DNA of 40,803 bases from Castellaniella sp. (GCA_019104865.1 JAHRWZ010000088.1:1-40803), one strand, 5' to 3'; positions 1 through 8,538 are shown, counted from the first letter of the stretch. Notes: a model not told the origin generated them from the sequence alone. A program made the numbers and translations.

Positions 1-107
1 ATGAAATGGAAGGCGTCAGCGAGGAACTCGCGCGCGAGGCCTTCCGCCTGGCCGCCGCCAAGCTGCCGATCGCCACGACCTTCGTGTCGCGCCGCGTCGG
101 CGCCTAA
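1..107 (+). CDS. rplP: 50S ribosomal protein L16, C-terminal fragment
   Basis: Partial gene: only the last 35 codons are in the window, read from base 3 to a TAA at 105-107. The peptide [20 protein letters not shown] and the end FVSRRVGA are typical of the L16 C-terminus. L16 binds 23S rRNA near the A site and the central protuberance of the large subunit. It is followed after 10 bases by rpmC, the order of the S10 operon. The start lies outside the window. Confidence 0.95.
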   Translation, partial: EMEGVSEELAREAFRLAAAKLPIATTFVSRRVGA

Positions 108-117
108 GGAGACCACG

Positions 118-309
118 ATGAAAGCCAGTGAACTTCGTACCAAGGACGCCGCGGGGCTGCAGGCTGAGCTCGAAAGCCTGCTGAAGGCGCAATTCAACCT
201 GCGCATGCAGCGCGCCACCCAGCAGCTTTCCAATACCAGCCAATTGGGCAAGGTGCGCCGCGACATCGCGCGCATCCGCACCATCATGGCCCAGAACGCA
301 GGAAAGTAA
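118..309 (+). CDS. rpmC: 50S ribosomal protein L29
   Basis: 63 residues, the normal length for L29, a small two-helix protein at the peptide exit tunnel that contributes to the docking site for trigger factor and SRP. The sequence [18 protein letters not shown] and the segment [12 protein letters not shown] are the family hallmarks. The ATG at 118 follows an AAGGAGA ribosome-binding site, and an in-frame ATG at base 1 only reads through rplP in the wrong frame. It lies between rplP and rpsQ in the S10 operon. Confidence 0.97.
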   Translation: MKASELRTKDAAGLQAELESLLKAQFNLRMQRATQQLSNTSQLGKVRRDIARIRTIMAQNAGK

Positions 310-310
310 A

Positions 311-592
311 ATGACCACCGAAACCCAGAAAGACACCACCAAGCGTCAGCGCACGCTGGTCGGCAAGGTCGTCAGCAACAAGATGGACAAGACCGTCGTG
401 GTCAGCGTCCAGACCCGCGTGAAGCACCCCGTGCTGGGGAAATTCGTCAACCGCACCGCGAAGTACAAGGCGCATGACGAAGCCAACCAGTACAACCAGG
501 GCGACACCGTCGAGATCGCCGAAGGCCGTCCCATCTCCAAGGACAAGTCCTGGACCGTGGTTCGCCTGATCGAGGCCGTGCGCGTCATCTGA
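311..592 (+). CDS. rpsQ: 30S ribosomal protein S17
   Basis: 93 residues, OB-fold primary rRNA-binding protein of the small subunit. Recognised by [20 protein letters not shown] followed by the KHP..GK and YKAHDE elements. It starts one base after the rpmC stop, so translation is probably coupled. It is the last gene of the S10 operon here. Instead of running on into rplN, as in most proteobacteria, it is followed by hairpins, a terminator and about 10 kb of unrelated genes. Confidence 0.98.
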   Translation: MTTETQKDTTKRQRTLVGKVVSNKMDKTVVVSVQTRVKHPVLGKFVNRTAKYKAHDEANQYNQGDTVEIAEGRPISKDKSWTVVRLIEAVRVI

Positions 593-600
593 TGATGCGG

Positions 601-689
601 GTGGCATCCTTGTCGGATGCCACATAGTCTTGGCCACGGTTCGCTCCGTGGTTCTCAATCCCCGCCATCCGGCGGGGTTTGTCGTTTTT
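601..689 (+). terminator. Tandem hairpins and terminator closing the S10 operon
   Basis: Three hairpins follow rpsQ: GTGGCATCC/GGATGCCAC (601-623), CCACGG/CCGTGG (634-651) and CCCCGCC/GGCGGGG (660-677). The last is followed by TTT and then TTTTT (to 689), which fits a rho-independent terminator. The first two lack a T tract and may protect the 3' end of the mRNA or form a processing site. The strength is inferred from the sequence only. Confidence 0.75.
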
Positions 690-859
690 GGCGCCTTATC
701 GCGGACGTCGAAATACGGCGGATTGTACGGGCGTCGGATCGGCATAAACCGGCAGTCTATATAGAAAAGCACATGCCCAATAAGAATAAATAATACAAAA
801 AAGCATAGTACTGCGGTCGTTCCCATCTAGAATCAACAAACATTCTCCGGGAGACAACC
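690..859. other. AT-rich intergenic stretch after the S10 operon
   Basis: No gene is seen here. Bases about 755-840 are markedly AT-rich for this window (for example AATAAGAATAAATAATAC at 779-796). A TAGAAT at 828-833 could be a -10 box for the downstream genes, but no good -35 hexamer lies at the right distance. The stretch may be the promoter and upstream element for the small ORF at 860 and the genes after it. Confidence 0.4.
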
Positions 860-955
860 ATGAAAGAGACATCGGACATCGGGGGTAGCGGCCCGCTGTC
901 TCCGTGCTGCGTCGTGCCGCCGGCCTGCGCATCAGTGGGCACGGAGATGGGTTAG
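860..955 (+). CDS. Possible 31-residue Cys-containing peptide (uncertain)
   Basis: An ATG at 860 is preceded at good spacing by CCGGGAG and opens a 31-codon frame ending in TAG at 953-955. The product begins MKETSDIGGSG and carries a CCVVPPACAS segment with three cysteines and a Pro-Pro. I do not recognise the family. It sits just downstream of an AT-rich possible promoter and 35 bases before the next gene, so it could be a leader peptide, a small secreted or modified peptide, or a chance frame. There is no coding-bias evidence at this length. Confidence 0.3.
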   Translation: MKETSDIGGSGPLSPCCVVPPACASVGTEMG

Positions 956-990
956 GATGAAGCCCAACCTCATTTGCGAGATCCTGATCC

Positions 991-1401
991 ATGGAAATCA
1001 CCTGTTTTGATGATCTGCTCCAGGCGGCGCGCCAGCAGCCGGAACCGCAGCGCCTGCTGTTTGTCTTCGCGTCCAGCGGTGTGCCGGACGATGCGACAGC
1101 GGCGCAGAAGGATAGCCACGCACGCGGCGAGGGCGGTGAACTGGCGCCGATCCTGTGTGTGGACAAGACTCCTGCCGAACTCATCGATTTCGCGACGCTG
1201 GTCCAGGAATCGCAACGGACCGGGCAGGACTGGCAGGTCGTGTTCGTCGCGGCCATGGCCGATCAGTCCGCCTATCTGCCTGACAACAAGGACGTCGATC
1301 TGGCCTTTCAGCGCATGACCCAGATGATCAAGTACGGCACGATCGGGTCCCTGCTGGCCTTCGATCGCGACGGCGATCCGTTGATATTCGGGGCTGCGTG
1401 A
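991..1401 (+). CDS. Conserved hypothetical protein of Burkholderiales
   Basis: 136 residues, soluble, with no signal peptide or membrane segment. It starts MEITCFDDLLQAARQQPEPQ and has a conserved-looking core around APILCVDKTPAEL and the ending FDRDGDPLIFGAA. Relatives in Burkholderiales are often labelled ribonucleotide reductase subunit alpha; nothing in this short sequence supports a reductase function, and that label looks like propagated misannotation (from memory, not checked). It ends 4 bases before ggt on the same strand, so the two are probably co-transcribed. Function unknown. Confidence 0.75.
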   Translation: MEITCFDDLLQAARQQPEPQRLLFVFASSGVPDDATAAQKDSHARGEGGELAPILCVDKTPAELIDFATLVQESQRTGQDWQVVFVAAMADQSAYLPDNKDVDLAFQRMTQMIKYGTIGSLLAFDRDGDPLIFGAA

Positions 1402-1405
1402 CGCC

Positions 1406-3190
1406 ATGAAATTCAGATTACATGCGGTCCTGCTTGCGCTGAGCCTGCTGACGGCGTGCGCCGCCGTTCCCCCCAAAAACACCACGGTTGCGCCGGCGCC
1501 TGCAGCGGCACCGGCCACCACGGCCGTGAACCGGGCCGCCGCGGCAGCCTACGACTTCGACATGGATATCTTCCATCCGGTCGTTGCGCGGCGCGGCATG
1601 GTCGCATCCGAACAGGCGCTGGCCAGCCAGGCAGGGCTTCAGGTCCTCCAGGCTGGGGGCAATGCGGTCGATGCGGCGGTGGCGATGGGTTTTGCGCTGG
1701 CGGTTGCACTGCCCAATGCGGGCAACCTGGGCGGCGGCGGTTTCATGATGGTCCACGAAGCCCGTACCGGCCAGGACTTCGCCCTGGATTTCCGCGAGAT
1801 GGCACCGGCCGGTGCCCGCCGCGACATGTATCTGGATGCCAAAGGCAAAGTGGTGGAAGGCCGATCGCTCTACACGCCATTGGCGGTGGGCGTCCCGGGG
1901 ACGGTCGCCGGTCTGACCCATGCCCTGAAACGCTGGGGCAGCCTGCCGCTGTCTCGCGTCATGGCGCCGGCCATCGCCCTGGCCGAACGCGGCTATCCGG
2001 TCAGCCAGACGCTGGCGGAAACCCTGGCGCATACGAAAAAATCCATGGGCCAGTGGCCGGCGACGCGGGCCATCTTCTGGCGTGACGGTAAGCCGCTACC
2101 CGAGGGCGCCCCGCTGGTGCAGCGTGACCTCGCCCGCTCCATGCGTCTGATCGCCCGCCAGGGGGCGGATGCTTTCTACCGGGGGCCGATCGGCGACAGG
2201 ATCGTAGCCGAGATGAGCAAGCACGGCGGCCTCATCACGGCCGATGACCTGCGCAATTACCGCGTCGTCGAACGCGCACCCGTTGTCGGGACGTATCGCG
2301 GCTACCGGGTCGTGACCATGCCTCCACCCAGCTCGGGCGGCGTCCATCTGGTGCAGATCCTCAATATGATGGAAGGCTGGCCCATGGCTGATTGGGGGGC
2401 TGGCAGCGCGCAGACGGTTCATCACATGGCCGAGGCCATGAAGCTGGCCTATGCGGACCGCTCGGAGTATCTCGGCGATGCCGATTTCGTGAAGGTGCCC
2501 GTGGCCGGGCTGACCTCCAAGACATATGCGCGCCATCTGGCGGCGACCATCGATCCCACCCATGCGCGACCGTCGTCACAGATCCACCCGGGCAAGCCGC
2601 AACCTTACGAAAGCGATCAGACCACGCATTTTTCCGTGGTGGACGCCGCCGGTAACGCCGTGGCTGTGACCTACACGCTGAACACCAATTTCGGGTCCGG
2701 CATCGTGGCCGAGGGCACCGGGATCCTGCTGAACAACGAGATGGACGATTTTTCGGCCAAACCTGGGGTGGCCAACGTCTACGGGCTGATTGGCGGCGAG
2801 GCCAACGCCATCCAGCCGGGCAAACGGCCCCTGTCCTCGATGACCCCGACCCTGGTGCTGAAGGACGGGCGCCCCTGGCTGGTGACCGGCAGTCCGGGCG
2901 GCGCACGCATCATCACCACGGTGCTGGAAACCGTGATCGATGCGATTGACTTTGGTATGAATCCCGCCGAGGCCGCCGCGACACCGCGTTTTCACCACCA
3001 GTGGTGGCCAGACGAGCTGCGTGTGGAAAAGGGCTTCAGTCCGGATACGCTGAGACTGCTGCGCAGCTACGGTCATCACATTGCGCTCAAGCCCACGATG
3101 GGTCGTACCCAGACCATCCAGGTGCGTGATGGTGTGTTGTATGGCGCATCGGATCCGCGCAACCCCGACGGGCGCACGCTGGGGTATTGA
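1406..3190 (+). CDS. ggt: Gamma-glutamyltranspeptidase (lipoprotein-type signal)
   Basis: 594 residues, an Ntn-hydrolase that cleaves the gamma-glutamyl bond of glutathione and transfers the glutamyl group to water or an amino acid. The precursor cuts itself before a threonine; here this is Thr406 in ESDQTTHFSVVD, which starts the small subunit. Other family marks are PLSSMTPT and GSPGGARI. The N-terminus has a signal peptide with a lipobox (LLTAC, Cys18), so the enzyme is probably anchored in the envelope facing the periplasm, whereas many homologues are soluble periplasmic proteins. It follows the hypothetical gene at 991 by 4 bases and converges on fadD. Confidence 0.95.
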   Translation: MKFRLHAVLLALSLLTACAAVPPKNTTVAPAPAAAPATTAVNRAAAAAYDFDMDIFHPVVARRGMVASEQALASQAGLQVLQAGGNAVDAAVAMGFALAVALPNAGNLGGGGFMMVHEARTGQDFALDFREMAPAGARRDMYLDAKGKVVEGRSLYTPLAVGVPGTVAGLTHALKRWGSLPLSRVMAPAIALAERGYPVSQTLAETLAHTKKSMGQWPATRAIFWRDGKPLPEGAPLVQRDLARSMRLIARQGADAFYRGPIGDRIVAEMSKHGGLITADDLRNYRVVERAPVVGTYRGYRVVTMPPPSSGGVHLVQILNMMEGWPMADWGAGSAQTVHHMAEAMKLAYADRSEYLGDADFVKVPVAGLTSKTYARHLAATIDPTHARPSSQIHPGKPQPYESDQTTHFSVVDAAGNAVAVTYTLNTNFGSGIVAEGTGILLNNEMDDFSAKPGVANVYGLIGGEANAIQPGKRPLSSMTPTLVLKDGRPWLVTGSPGGARIITTVLETVIDAIDFGMNPAEAAATPRFHHQWWPDELRVEKGFSPDTLRLLRSYGHHIALKPTMGRTQTIQVRDGVLYGASDPRNPDGRTLGY

Positions 3191-3243
3191 TCACCCTGGC
3201 TGGGGTTTCGCCGGGCACAACGGCCCGTGTCCGGCGGGCCGGA

Positions 3244-4950
3244 TCAGGCCTTCCGGGCGGTCATCTGGTGTGTCGTCTGTTGGCCGAGCACCTCGTTGCG
3301 CAGTTCCTTGCGCAGGATCTTGCCTACGTTGCTGCGTGGCAGGTCATCGCGGAACTCCACGAACTTGGGTACCTTGTAGCCCGTCAGCAGTGTGCGGCAA
3401 TGGGCGATGACCTCGGCCTCCGTCAGTGCGGGATCCTTGCGAATGACGTAGAGCTTGACGGCTTCGCCCGAATGCTCGCTGGGAACACCGATGGCGGCAG
3501 CCTCGCGGATGCCGGGGTGTTCCATGGCGGCGGCTTCGACCTCGTTCGGGTAGACGTTGAAACCGGACACCAGGATCATGTCTTTCTTGCGGTCCAGCAG
3601 GAACACGTAGCCCTTGTCGTTCATGTAGCCGATGTCGCCGGTCATTAGCCAGCCCTCGGTATCGAAGACCTTCGTGGTTTCGTCAGGGCGGTTCCAGTAG
3701 CCGGCAGTGACCTGCGGGCCTTTCACGCAGATCTCGCCGGATTCGCCAATGGCCATGGTGCGATTGTCGGTGCGTATGGCGACATCGGTGGACGGCACCG
3801 GCAGACCGATGGAGCCATTGAAGTCGACCTTGTCCAGCGGGTTGATGGTGACGGCCGGCGACGTTTCTGTCAGGCCATAAGCCTGGGCAATGGGCTTGCC
3901 CGTGACCTGCAGCCAGCGGGTGGCGATGGCTTCCTGGACCGCCATGCCGCCGCCCAGCGCGATCCGCAGGCTGCTGAAGTCCAGCCGGGCGAAGTCGGGG
4001 TTGTTCAGCAAGGCGTTGAACAGGGTGTTCACCCCCGTCAGTGCCGTGAACTTCACCGTGCCCAGTTCCTTGACGAAGCCGGGGATGTCGCGCGGGTTGA
4101 CGATCAGCAGATTGCTTGCGCCGAGCTTCATGAAGGTCAGGCAGTTCGCCGTCAACGCGAAGATATGGTAGAGGGGCAGGGCTGTGACCACGCATTCGCG
4201 CTCGCCCTGGCAGAAGGGCTTGACCCAGCTGTAGGCTTGGCAGACATTGGAAATCAGATTGCCATGGCTGAGCATGGCGCCTTTGGCCACGCCCGTGGTG
4301 CCGCCAGTGTATTGCAGTGCCGCCAGGTCGCTGTGCGCCAGTGCCGGGCGCCGATAGGCCTGCTGCGCACCGGCGGCCAGCACGTCGCGCAGGCGCAGCG
4401 CCCCGCGAATCTGCCAGGCCGGCACCAGCTTCTTGACGTGACGGACCACCAGGTCGGTGATCAAGCCTTTCGGAAAACCCAGCATCTCGCCCAGCGAGGT
4501 CACGACGATGCGCGTCACGGCCGTGCCCGGTAGCGCCTCCTGCAGCGTGTGGGCGAAGTTCTCCGCCACGACAACAGTGGTGGCGCCCGAGTCCGCCAGC
4601 TGATGGTGCAGTTCGTGCGTGGTGTACAGCGGGTTGGTGTTGACCACGACCGCACCGGCCATCAGTGTGCCGAACAGGCAAATCGGGTACTGCAGCAGAT
4701 TGGGCATCATCAGGGCGACCCGATCGCCCTTGACCACGCCCTGGGATTGCAACCAGGCCGCGAAGGCCTGCGCCTTCTGGTGCGTCCGCGCATAAGTCAT
4801 GGACGCACCCATGCTGATGTATGCCGTGTTGCTGGCGTACTGCCGGCAGCTTGTCTCGAACAGGTCTGCCAGCGAGGAATAGGCGGCGGCCTGATCCGTG
4901 ATGTCAGCCGGCACCCCTTCCGGGTAATGTTCCAGCCAGATGCGTTCCAT
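3244..4950 (-). CDS. fadD: Long-chain fatty-acid--CoA ligase
   Basis: 568 residues, an ANL-superfamily AMP-forming enzyme that activates long-chain fatty acids to acyl-CoA at the inner face of the cytoplasmic membrane. The ATP-binding P-loop YTGGTTGVAKG is at about residue 214; further on come YGLTETSP, the hinge region TGDIGYMNDKGYVFLLDR and the catalytic lysine region near SNVGKILRKELR. The ATG at 4950 (MERIWLEHYPEGVP) is preferred over an upstream TTG because AAGGAA lies 8 bases before it. It is the last gene of a minus-strand set with fadL, a DUF4442 gene and a CHI-like gene. Confidence 0.93.
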   Translation of the reverse strand: MERIWLEHYPEGVPADITDQAAAYSSLADLFETSCRQYASNTAYISMGASMTYARTHQKAQAFAAWLQSQGVVKGDRVALMMPNLLQYPICLFGTLMAGAVVVNTNPLYTTHELHHQLADSGATTVVVAENFAHTLQEALPGTAVTRIVVTSLGEMLGFPKGLITDLVVRHVKKLVPAWQIRGALRLRDVLAAGAQQAYRRPALAHSDLAALQYTGGTTGVAKGAMLSHGNLISNVCQAYSWVKPFCQGERECVVTALPLYHIFALTANCLTFMKLGASNLLIVNPRDIPGFVKELGTVKFTALTGVNTLFNALLNNPDFARLDFSSLRIALGGGMAVQEAIATRWLQVTGKPIAQAYGLTETSPAVTINPLDKVDFNGSIGLPVPSTDVAIRTDNRTMAIGESGEICVKGPQVTAGYWNRPDETTKVFDTEGWLMTGDIGYMNDKGYVFLLDRKKDMILVSGFNVYPNEVEAAAMEHPGIREAAAIGVPSEHSGEAVKLYVIRKDPALTEAEVIAHCRTLLTGYKVPKFVEFRDDLPRSNVGKILRKELRNEVLGQQTTHQMTARKA

Positions 4951-4981
4951 GATGCGGTTCCTTATAGCCAATCGGGGAAAA

Positions 4982-5578
4982 TCAGTTTGTGGTTTTTTGA
5001 CCCAGCAGGGCCGATTTCAGCGATTCCTGCGCTGGGGAGGAACCCAGCCAGACTTTCAGGAGCGCAGCGGCGAAGCGGGGGTCATCGACCTCGCCCAATG
5101 CCTTGCCCTTGAATGATACCGAGACCTTGCCCCGATTGAACGTAATGTCCACCAGGTCGCCGGACTTCCCTTCGCCGCCCGTCGCCATGAAGGCCTCGAA
5201 CGCCTTGATCGTGCCGCTCATTGCGGCCAGTTCGGCCTCTGTATTGTTGGCTTTCAGCCCGTCGTTCAGAGCGTCCGTCAGCGCTTTGCTGTTGATGTCG
5301 CGCAAGAGCGTCAGGCGCAGCATCTGCGGTTCCTGGCTGCTCACGATCGTCTGGGCATCGTGGGTCGGTTGCGGACGATACAGCGCGGCGACGTAGACCT
5401 GAAAGACGAAGCGCTGGCGCAGGCCGGCACCATTGAGCACCAGGTTCTGGCCGGCCACGGACTGCTGCTCGGGTACCTGGATCTTGCCGACCGTCATGGC
5501 CTGGGTGGCCGGGACCGTGCACAGGCCGATCGCGGCCAGTGCGGTGCCCGCCGCCCGCGTCTTCAAATAAGTCATCAT
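4982..5578 (-). CDS. Secreted chalcone-isomerase-like protein
   Basis: 198 residues. The N-terminus MMTYLKTRAAGTALAAIGL, with an A-T-Q-A cleavage region, is a Sec signal peptide, so the mature protein (about 175 residues) is periplasmic. The core, LNGAGLRQRFVFQVYVAALY and LTLLRDINSKALTDALNDG, matches the chalcone-isomerase-like domain (Chalcone_3 type). Bacterial members are not flavonoid enzymes; plant relatives of this fold include fatty-acid-binding proteins. The ATG overlaps the stop of the DUF4442 gene (ATGA), indicating coupled translation, and a GGAG lies upstream. With FadL and FadD as operon partners, a role as a periplasmic fatty-acid carrier is a reasonable inference but unproven. 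Confidence 0.82.
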   Translation of the reverse strand: MMTYLKTRAAGTALAAIGLCTVPATQAMTVGKIQVPEQQSVAGQNLVLNGAGLRQRFVFQVYVAALYRPQPTHDAQTIVSSQEPQMLRLTLLRDINSKALTDALNDGLKANNTEAELAAMSGTIKAFEAFMATGGEGKSGDLVDITFNRGKVSVSFKGKALGEVDDPRFAAALLKVWLGSSPAQESLKSALLGQKTTN

Positions 5579-6102
5579 GATGCGTCTCCTGCCGCGCCGA
5601 GGCGCAGCTTGTGATGTTTGTACCAGGCCTTGTCGGCCAGGTAGATGGTGCGCCACACTTCGGTGTAGACCGTGCCGTCCGGTCCCTTCAGCTCGACGGG
5701 GTAGGTGCGTTCGGTCTCATGGTCGCGGTCCAGTGCCTCGCGGATGTCCTGCAGATCGGCCTCGGACAGCGTGAAATCGCCGGTCAGCGTGCAGAATGCC
5801 GGTTTGCGATAGCGGATCGTGGCGGCCTTGTCCCAGATGATGGCCTCGCGTCCCAGCCGTACCATCAGCATGCCGACATGGACTCCGTCGGTCACGGCGA
5901 ACAGGGATCCGCCGTAGATGGAGCCCACCAGATTGCGCGTGCGCCGGGTCAGTGCCAGGCGCACGCGGATGTGCAGCAGGTCGGGGGATACATGAATCAC
6001 CCGGCCGCCCGTGGCGCGAAAGGCCGGATGCAGGTTGTAGCCCGCGCGCATGGCCCGGGCCCGCCACCGGGGCGGCAGGCGGGACAGCTGCGACAACTTC
6101 AT
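5575..6102 (-). CDS. DUF4442 hotdog-fold protein, thioesterase-like
   Basis: 175 residues, cytoplasmic by sequence. The segment RNLVGSIYGGSLFAVTDG matches the DUF4442 family of the hotdog superfamily, whose relatives are acyl-CoA thioesterases and acyltransferase-like proteins. No catalytic residue can be assigned with confidence. It starts 21 bases after fadL and its stop overlaps the start of the CHI-like gene, so it is part of the fatty-acid operon. A role in hydrolysing or binding acyl-CoA is inferred from the fold and context. Confidence 0.8.
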   Translation of the reverse strand: MKLSQLSRLPPRWRARAMRAGYNLHPAFRATGGRVIHVSPDLLHIRVRLALTRRTRNLVGSIYGGSLFAVTDGVHVGMLMVRLGREAIIWDKAATIRYRKPAFCTLTGDFTLSEADLQDIREALDRDHETERTYPVELKGPDGTVYTEVWRTIYLADKAWYKHHKLRLGAAGDAS

Positions 6103-6123
6103 GCTAGTGTCCCGCCCGATTCG

Positions 6124-7464
6124 TCAGAACTGGTGCGAGAACTGCATGCCGATCAGATCGGCGCTGCTGTTGTAGTCGCCCCTCAGCGTACCGGCTGTCG
6201 GCGCCGACGTGTTGTTCACCGAGGTGCTCTTGACGAACAGGTGGGCGTAGCCAAGATCGATGCTCGTGCTCTTGCTGAAGTTGTATTTCGCGCCGATCGA
6301 GACCCAGTAGCGGTCGTTGTCCGGCAGGGATGCGGGACGATAGGTGTCGCTTTGCACGGGCGACTGATCCCAAGCCACGCCGCCCTTGAAGGTCCAGCTG
6401 TCGCTGTACTTGTAGTGGGCGCCCAGGGCCACGCGCCAGGCATCCTTGAAGCGCAGGTCGAGTTTGCTCTTCTGAGCGGCGGGATTTGGATGCGCGGTGT
6501 CGATCGTCAGATTGGGGATGCTGCTCCAGCCGGTCCAGGAGACATCACCGAGCAACGTCCAGCGGTCGTTCAGGCTATGTACCACGCTAAGAATGGCGGT
6601 ATCAGGCAGTTCAACGGAAGTTTCCGCGTAATAGGCGCCGCTCAGGGCGTTGATGATGCCGCCGCCGGTACCAAAGCCTGCCGCCGGGTTGATGTTCCGG
6701 TTGGCGATCGTCGTCGTGCCGTCCGCATCGATCTTGATTTTGGATCGATAGGACAAACCGAAACGGGTATCTGGCGTAGCCTGCCAGAGGATCCCGGCAT
6801 TCCAGCCCCAGGCATCCCCTTTCGCCTTGACTCGGGCACTGAGGTCACCGTAGTAACCCGGTACCCCGCCGCCGCCAGGCTGCATGATTCCGGGGACTGC
6901 TTTCCGATAGTCCGCATCCAGCTGCATCCAGTTCAGGCCCGCGCCGATGGACAGGGTGTCGGTGGCCTTGAAGGCGATGGACGGGTTGATGTTGATGCTT
7001 TCGATCGAGAATTTCTCGGAGTGATAGCGGCCGGCCCAGCCTTGCTGGTAGTCTGTCATCAGGCCAAAGGGGGCACCCACGCCCAGGCCCAGCCACCAGC
7101 GCGGGGTGACTTCCCAGGTGAAATAGGCGTTCGGCGCCGCCCCCCAGGAACCGGCATCGCCGCCATTGCCGCCGGTCGCGGGCTGGCCGGTGGGGCTGGT
7201 GCTGCCGCCGTTCGAGAATTTGAAGCTTGGCTTGATCGCCACGGCGCCGGCGGATGCATTCATGCCAGGCAACAGCGTCATGCCGGCGGGGTTGTAATAC
7301 ACCGTGCTGGCGTCCTCGGCGATAGCGGCCGAACCAGCGTAGGCGCTGCCCAGGCCGCTGCCGTTCTGCTCCAGCAGCTGGAAGCCGGCGCCATGGGCTG
7401 CGCCGACGGTGCCAAGGCCGACGATCACGGCCGACAGCGTCTTGATCGGGTGGTGCAATTTCAT
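6124..7464 (-). CDS. fadL: FadL-family outer-membrane fatty-acid porin
   Basis: 446 residues, an OmpP1/FadL beta-barrel that lets long-chain fatty acids or other hydrophobic molecules cross the outer membrane. A signal peptide ends near AAHGA, followed by the N-terminal hatch region GFQLLEQNGSGLGSAYAG and the family motif YYNPAGMTLLPG. The C-terminus MQFSHQF ends in the aromatic residue typical of outer-membrane barrels. The ATG is preceded by a strong GGAGGAG site. It heads fadL-DUF4442-CHI-fadD. Some FadL relatives take up aromatic hydrocarbons, so the substrate is not fixed by the sequence alone, but the neighbours favour fatty acids. Confidence 0.93.
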   Translation of the reverse strand: MKLHHPIKTLSAVIVGLGTVGAAHGAGFQLLEQNGSGLGSAYAGSAAIAEDASTVYYNPAGMTLLPGMNASAGAVAIKPSFKFSNGGSTSPTGQPATGGNGGDAGSWGAAPNAYFTWEVTPRWWLGLGVGAPFGLMTDYQQGWAGRYHSEKFSIESININPSIAFKATDTLSIGAGLNWMQLDADYRKAVPGIMQPGGGGVPGYYGDLSARVKAKGDAWGWNAGILWQATPDTRFGLSYRSKIKIDADGTTTIANRNINPAAGFGTGGGIINALSGAYYAETSVELPDTAILSVVHSLNDRWTLLGDVSWTGWSSIPNLTIDTAHPNPAAQKSKLDLRFKDAWRVALGAHYKYSDSWTFKGGVAWDQSPVQSDTYRPASLPDNDRYWVSIGAKYNFSKSTSIDLGYAHLFVKSTSVNNTSAPTAGTLRGDYNSSADLIGMQFSHQF

Positions 7465-7621
7465 TATGTCTCCTCCAGGATAAAACGGACTGGGGCCTCG
7501 AGCCCCGCAAAATTCAGGCGTGCAAAAACCCGCGCCGTGCCACGAGGCACAGCGTTGGGAAAAGATCAGGGAAGGGCCGGGATCAGTCCGGCGCGGGAAT
7601 CGGGTTACCCATCGTCTGGTG

Positions 7622-8383
7622 TCATTGGTCCCCCTGTGCCGGTACGGCCGAGTTGCGGTCGGCCGTCATTCCCGCGACGCGTCCGATCTGCAATGGGCTC
7701 TGTCCGTCCGAAAGGTCGGGCAGAGATGGAGTCTGAGTCGGCAATGGAGCCCGCAGGCCGCCCAGCAGGAACGCCATCAGGCGGCTGAGCAGCGCGTCGG
7801 CGGTCGGACTGCTGTCGCCTTGCAGGTTCAGGACCTGGCTGGAGCTCTCGGCGCCCATGATGGCGTAGGCCGTGGCGCCCAGCATGAAGTGAAAACGCCA
7901 GACGATCTCGGCTTCTGGAACCCCTGGCAGCGAGGTGAGCAGGGCGCGTGTGAAACGATGGGCAACCATGGAACGTTCTGCCTGGAATAGCGCGCTGATG
8001 GCGCCATTCGGATCGGACAGGCTGGTGGTCTGTAGCGGCATGAACGCGCGCCGTTCGGCGCCGGCGCTGCAAGCGTGGCGCACCAGCGGGCCGAAGTAGG
8101 CCTCGACGATGGCCGAGGGTTTGAGTGCCTGACCCTTGGCCTGGGATTCCAGCGTATCCAGGATGCGCAGACGTTCGTCGTTCAGGGCATCCAGCCGTCG
8201 TTCGAAGACGGCTTCGATCAGCGCGTCTTTCGAACCGAAGTGGTAATTGACCGCGGACAGGTTGACCTGCGCTGCCCGGGTGATCTGGCGCATGGAGGTC
8301 TTGTCGTGCCCCTGCTCGGCGAACAGACGTTCGGCGGCATCGAGGATGGCATCGCGGGTGAGGGTCGAACGGGATATGGTCAT
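7622..8383 (-). CDS. TetR-family transcriptional regulator
   Basis: 253 residues. The N-terminal helix-turn-helix is clear: TRDAILDAAERLFAEQGHDK, then MRQITRAAQVNLSAVNYHFG and SKDALIEAVFERR. The C-terminal ligand-binding half is FadR/PsrA-like in length, with a proline-rich tail. The ATG at 8383 is chosen because the HTH family start (MTISRSTLTR) fits and longer upstream frames run through the palindrome. It stands 157 bases upstream of fadL on the same strand, so it is the likely local regulator of the fatty-acid genes, with an acyl-CoA or fatty acid as a plausible effector. It is divergent from the LapD-like gene. Confidence 0.9.
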   Translation of the reverse strand: MTISRSTLTRDAILDAAERLFAEQGHDKTSMRQITRAAQVNLSAVNYHFGSKDALIEAVFERRLDALNDERLRILDTLESQAKGQALKPSAIVEAYFGPLVRHACSAGAERRAFMPLQTTSLSDPNGAISALFQAERSMVAHRFTRALLTSLPGVPEAEIVWRFHFMLGATAYAIMGAESSSQVLNLQGDSSPTADALLSRLMAFLLGGLRAPLPTQTPSLPDLSDGQSPLQIGRVAGMTADRNSAVPAQGDQ

Positions 8384-8391
8384 GTGTAATT

Positions 8392-8401
8392 CAAACGTTT
8401 G
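8392..8401. promoter_or_regulatory. Putative TetR operator, palindrome CAAACGTTTG
   Basis: A perfect 10-base palindrome lies 8 bases upstream of the tetR-family start codon, inside an AT-rich patch (TTCAAACGTTTGTTTTAAAA). TetR proteins often repress themselves from such sites. The same AAACGTTT core recurs once more, at 10505-10512 in the spc promoter. That it is the binding site is inferred from position and symmetry. Confidence 0.55.
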
Positions 8402-8538
8402 TTTTAAAACTATACACAAAGGATCGGGACCCGACATCCGTGTTACCCCTAGGTGATCGTGTTTCCGGAGGGGTGTTGAGCCCCGCGATCTGTTGTGCTG
8501 CGGACGGATGTCCTGGAGGACGGTAGCCTGTGCGTTTC

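Noticed and set aside
957..1010. Small frame starting ATG 957 between the tiny ORF and the hypothetical gene
   Set aside because: It overlaps the start of the better supported gene at 991 and has only a weak ribosome-binding site.
3191..3243. Possible bidirectional terminator between the convergent ggt and fadD genes
   Set aside because: Only a 5-base CGGGC/GCCCG stem is visible with no T tract on either strand.
5611..7788. 725-codon plus-strand open frame opposite fadL and its neighbours
   Set aside because: It is the mirror of real minus-strand genes with clear families (fadL, DUF4442); the translation shows no family pattern. High GC content leaves long empty antisense frames.
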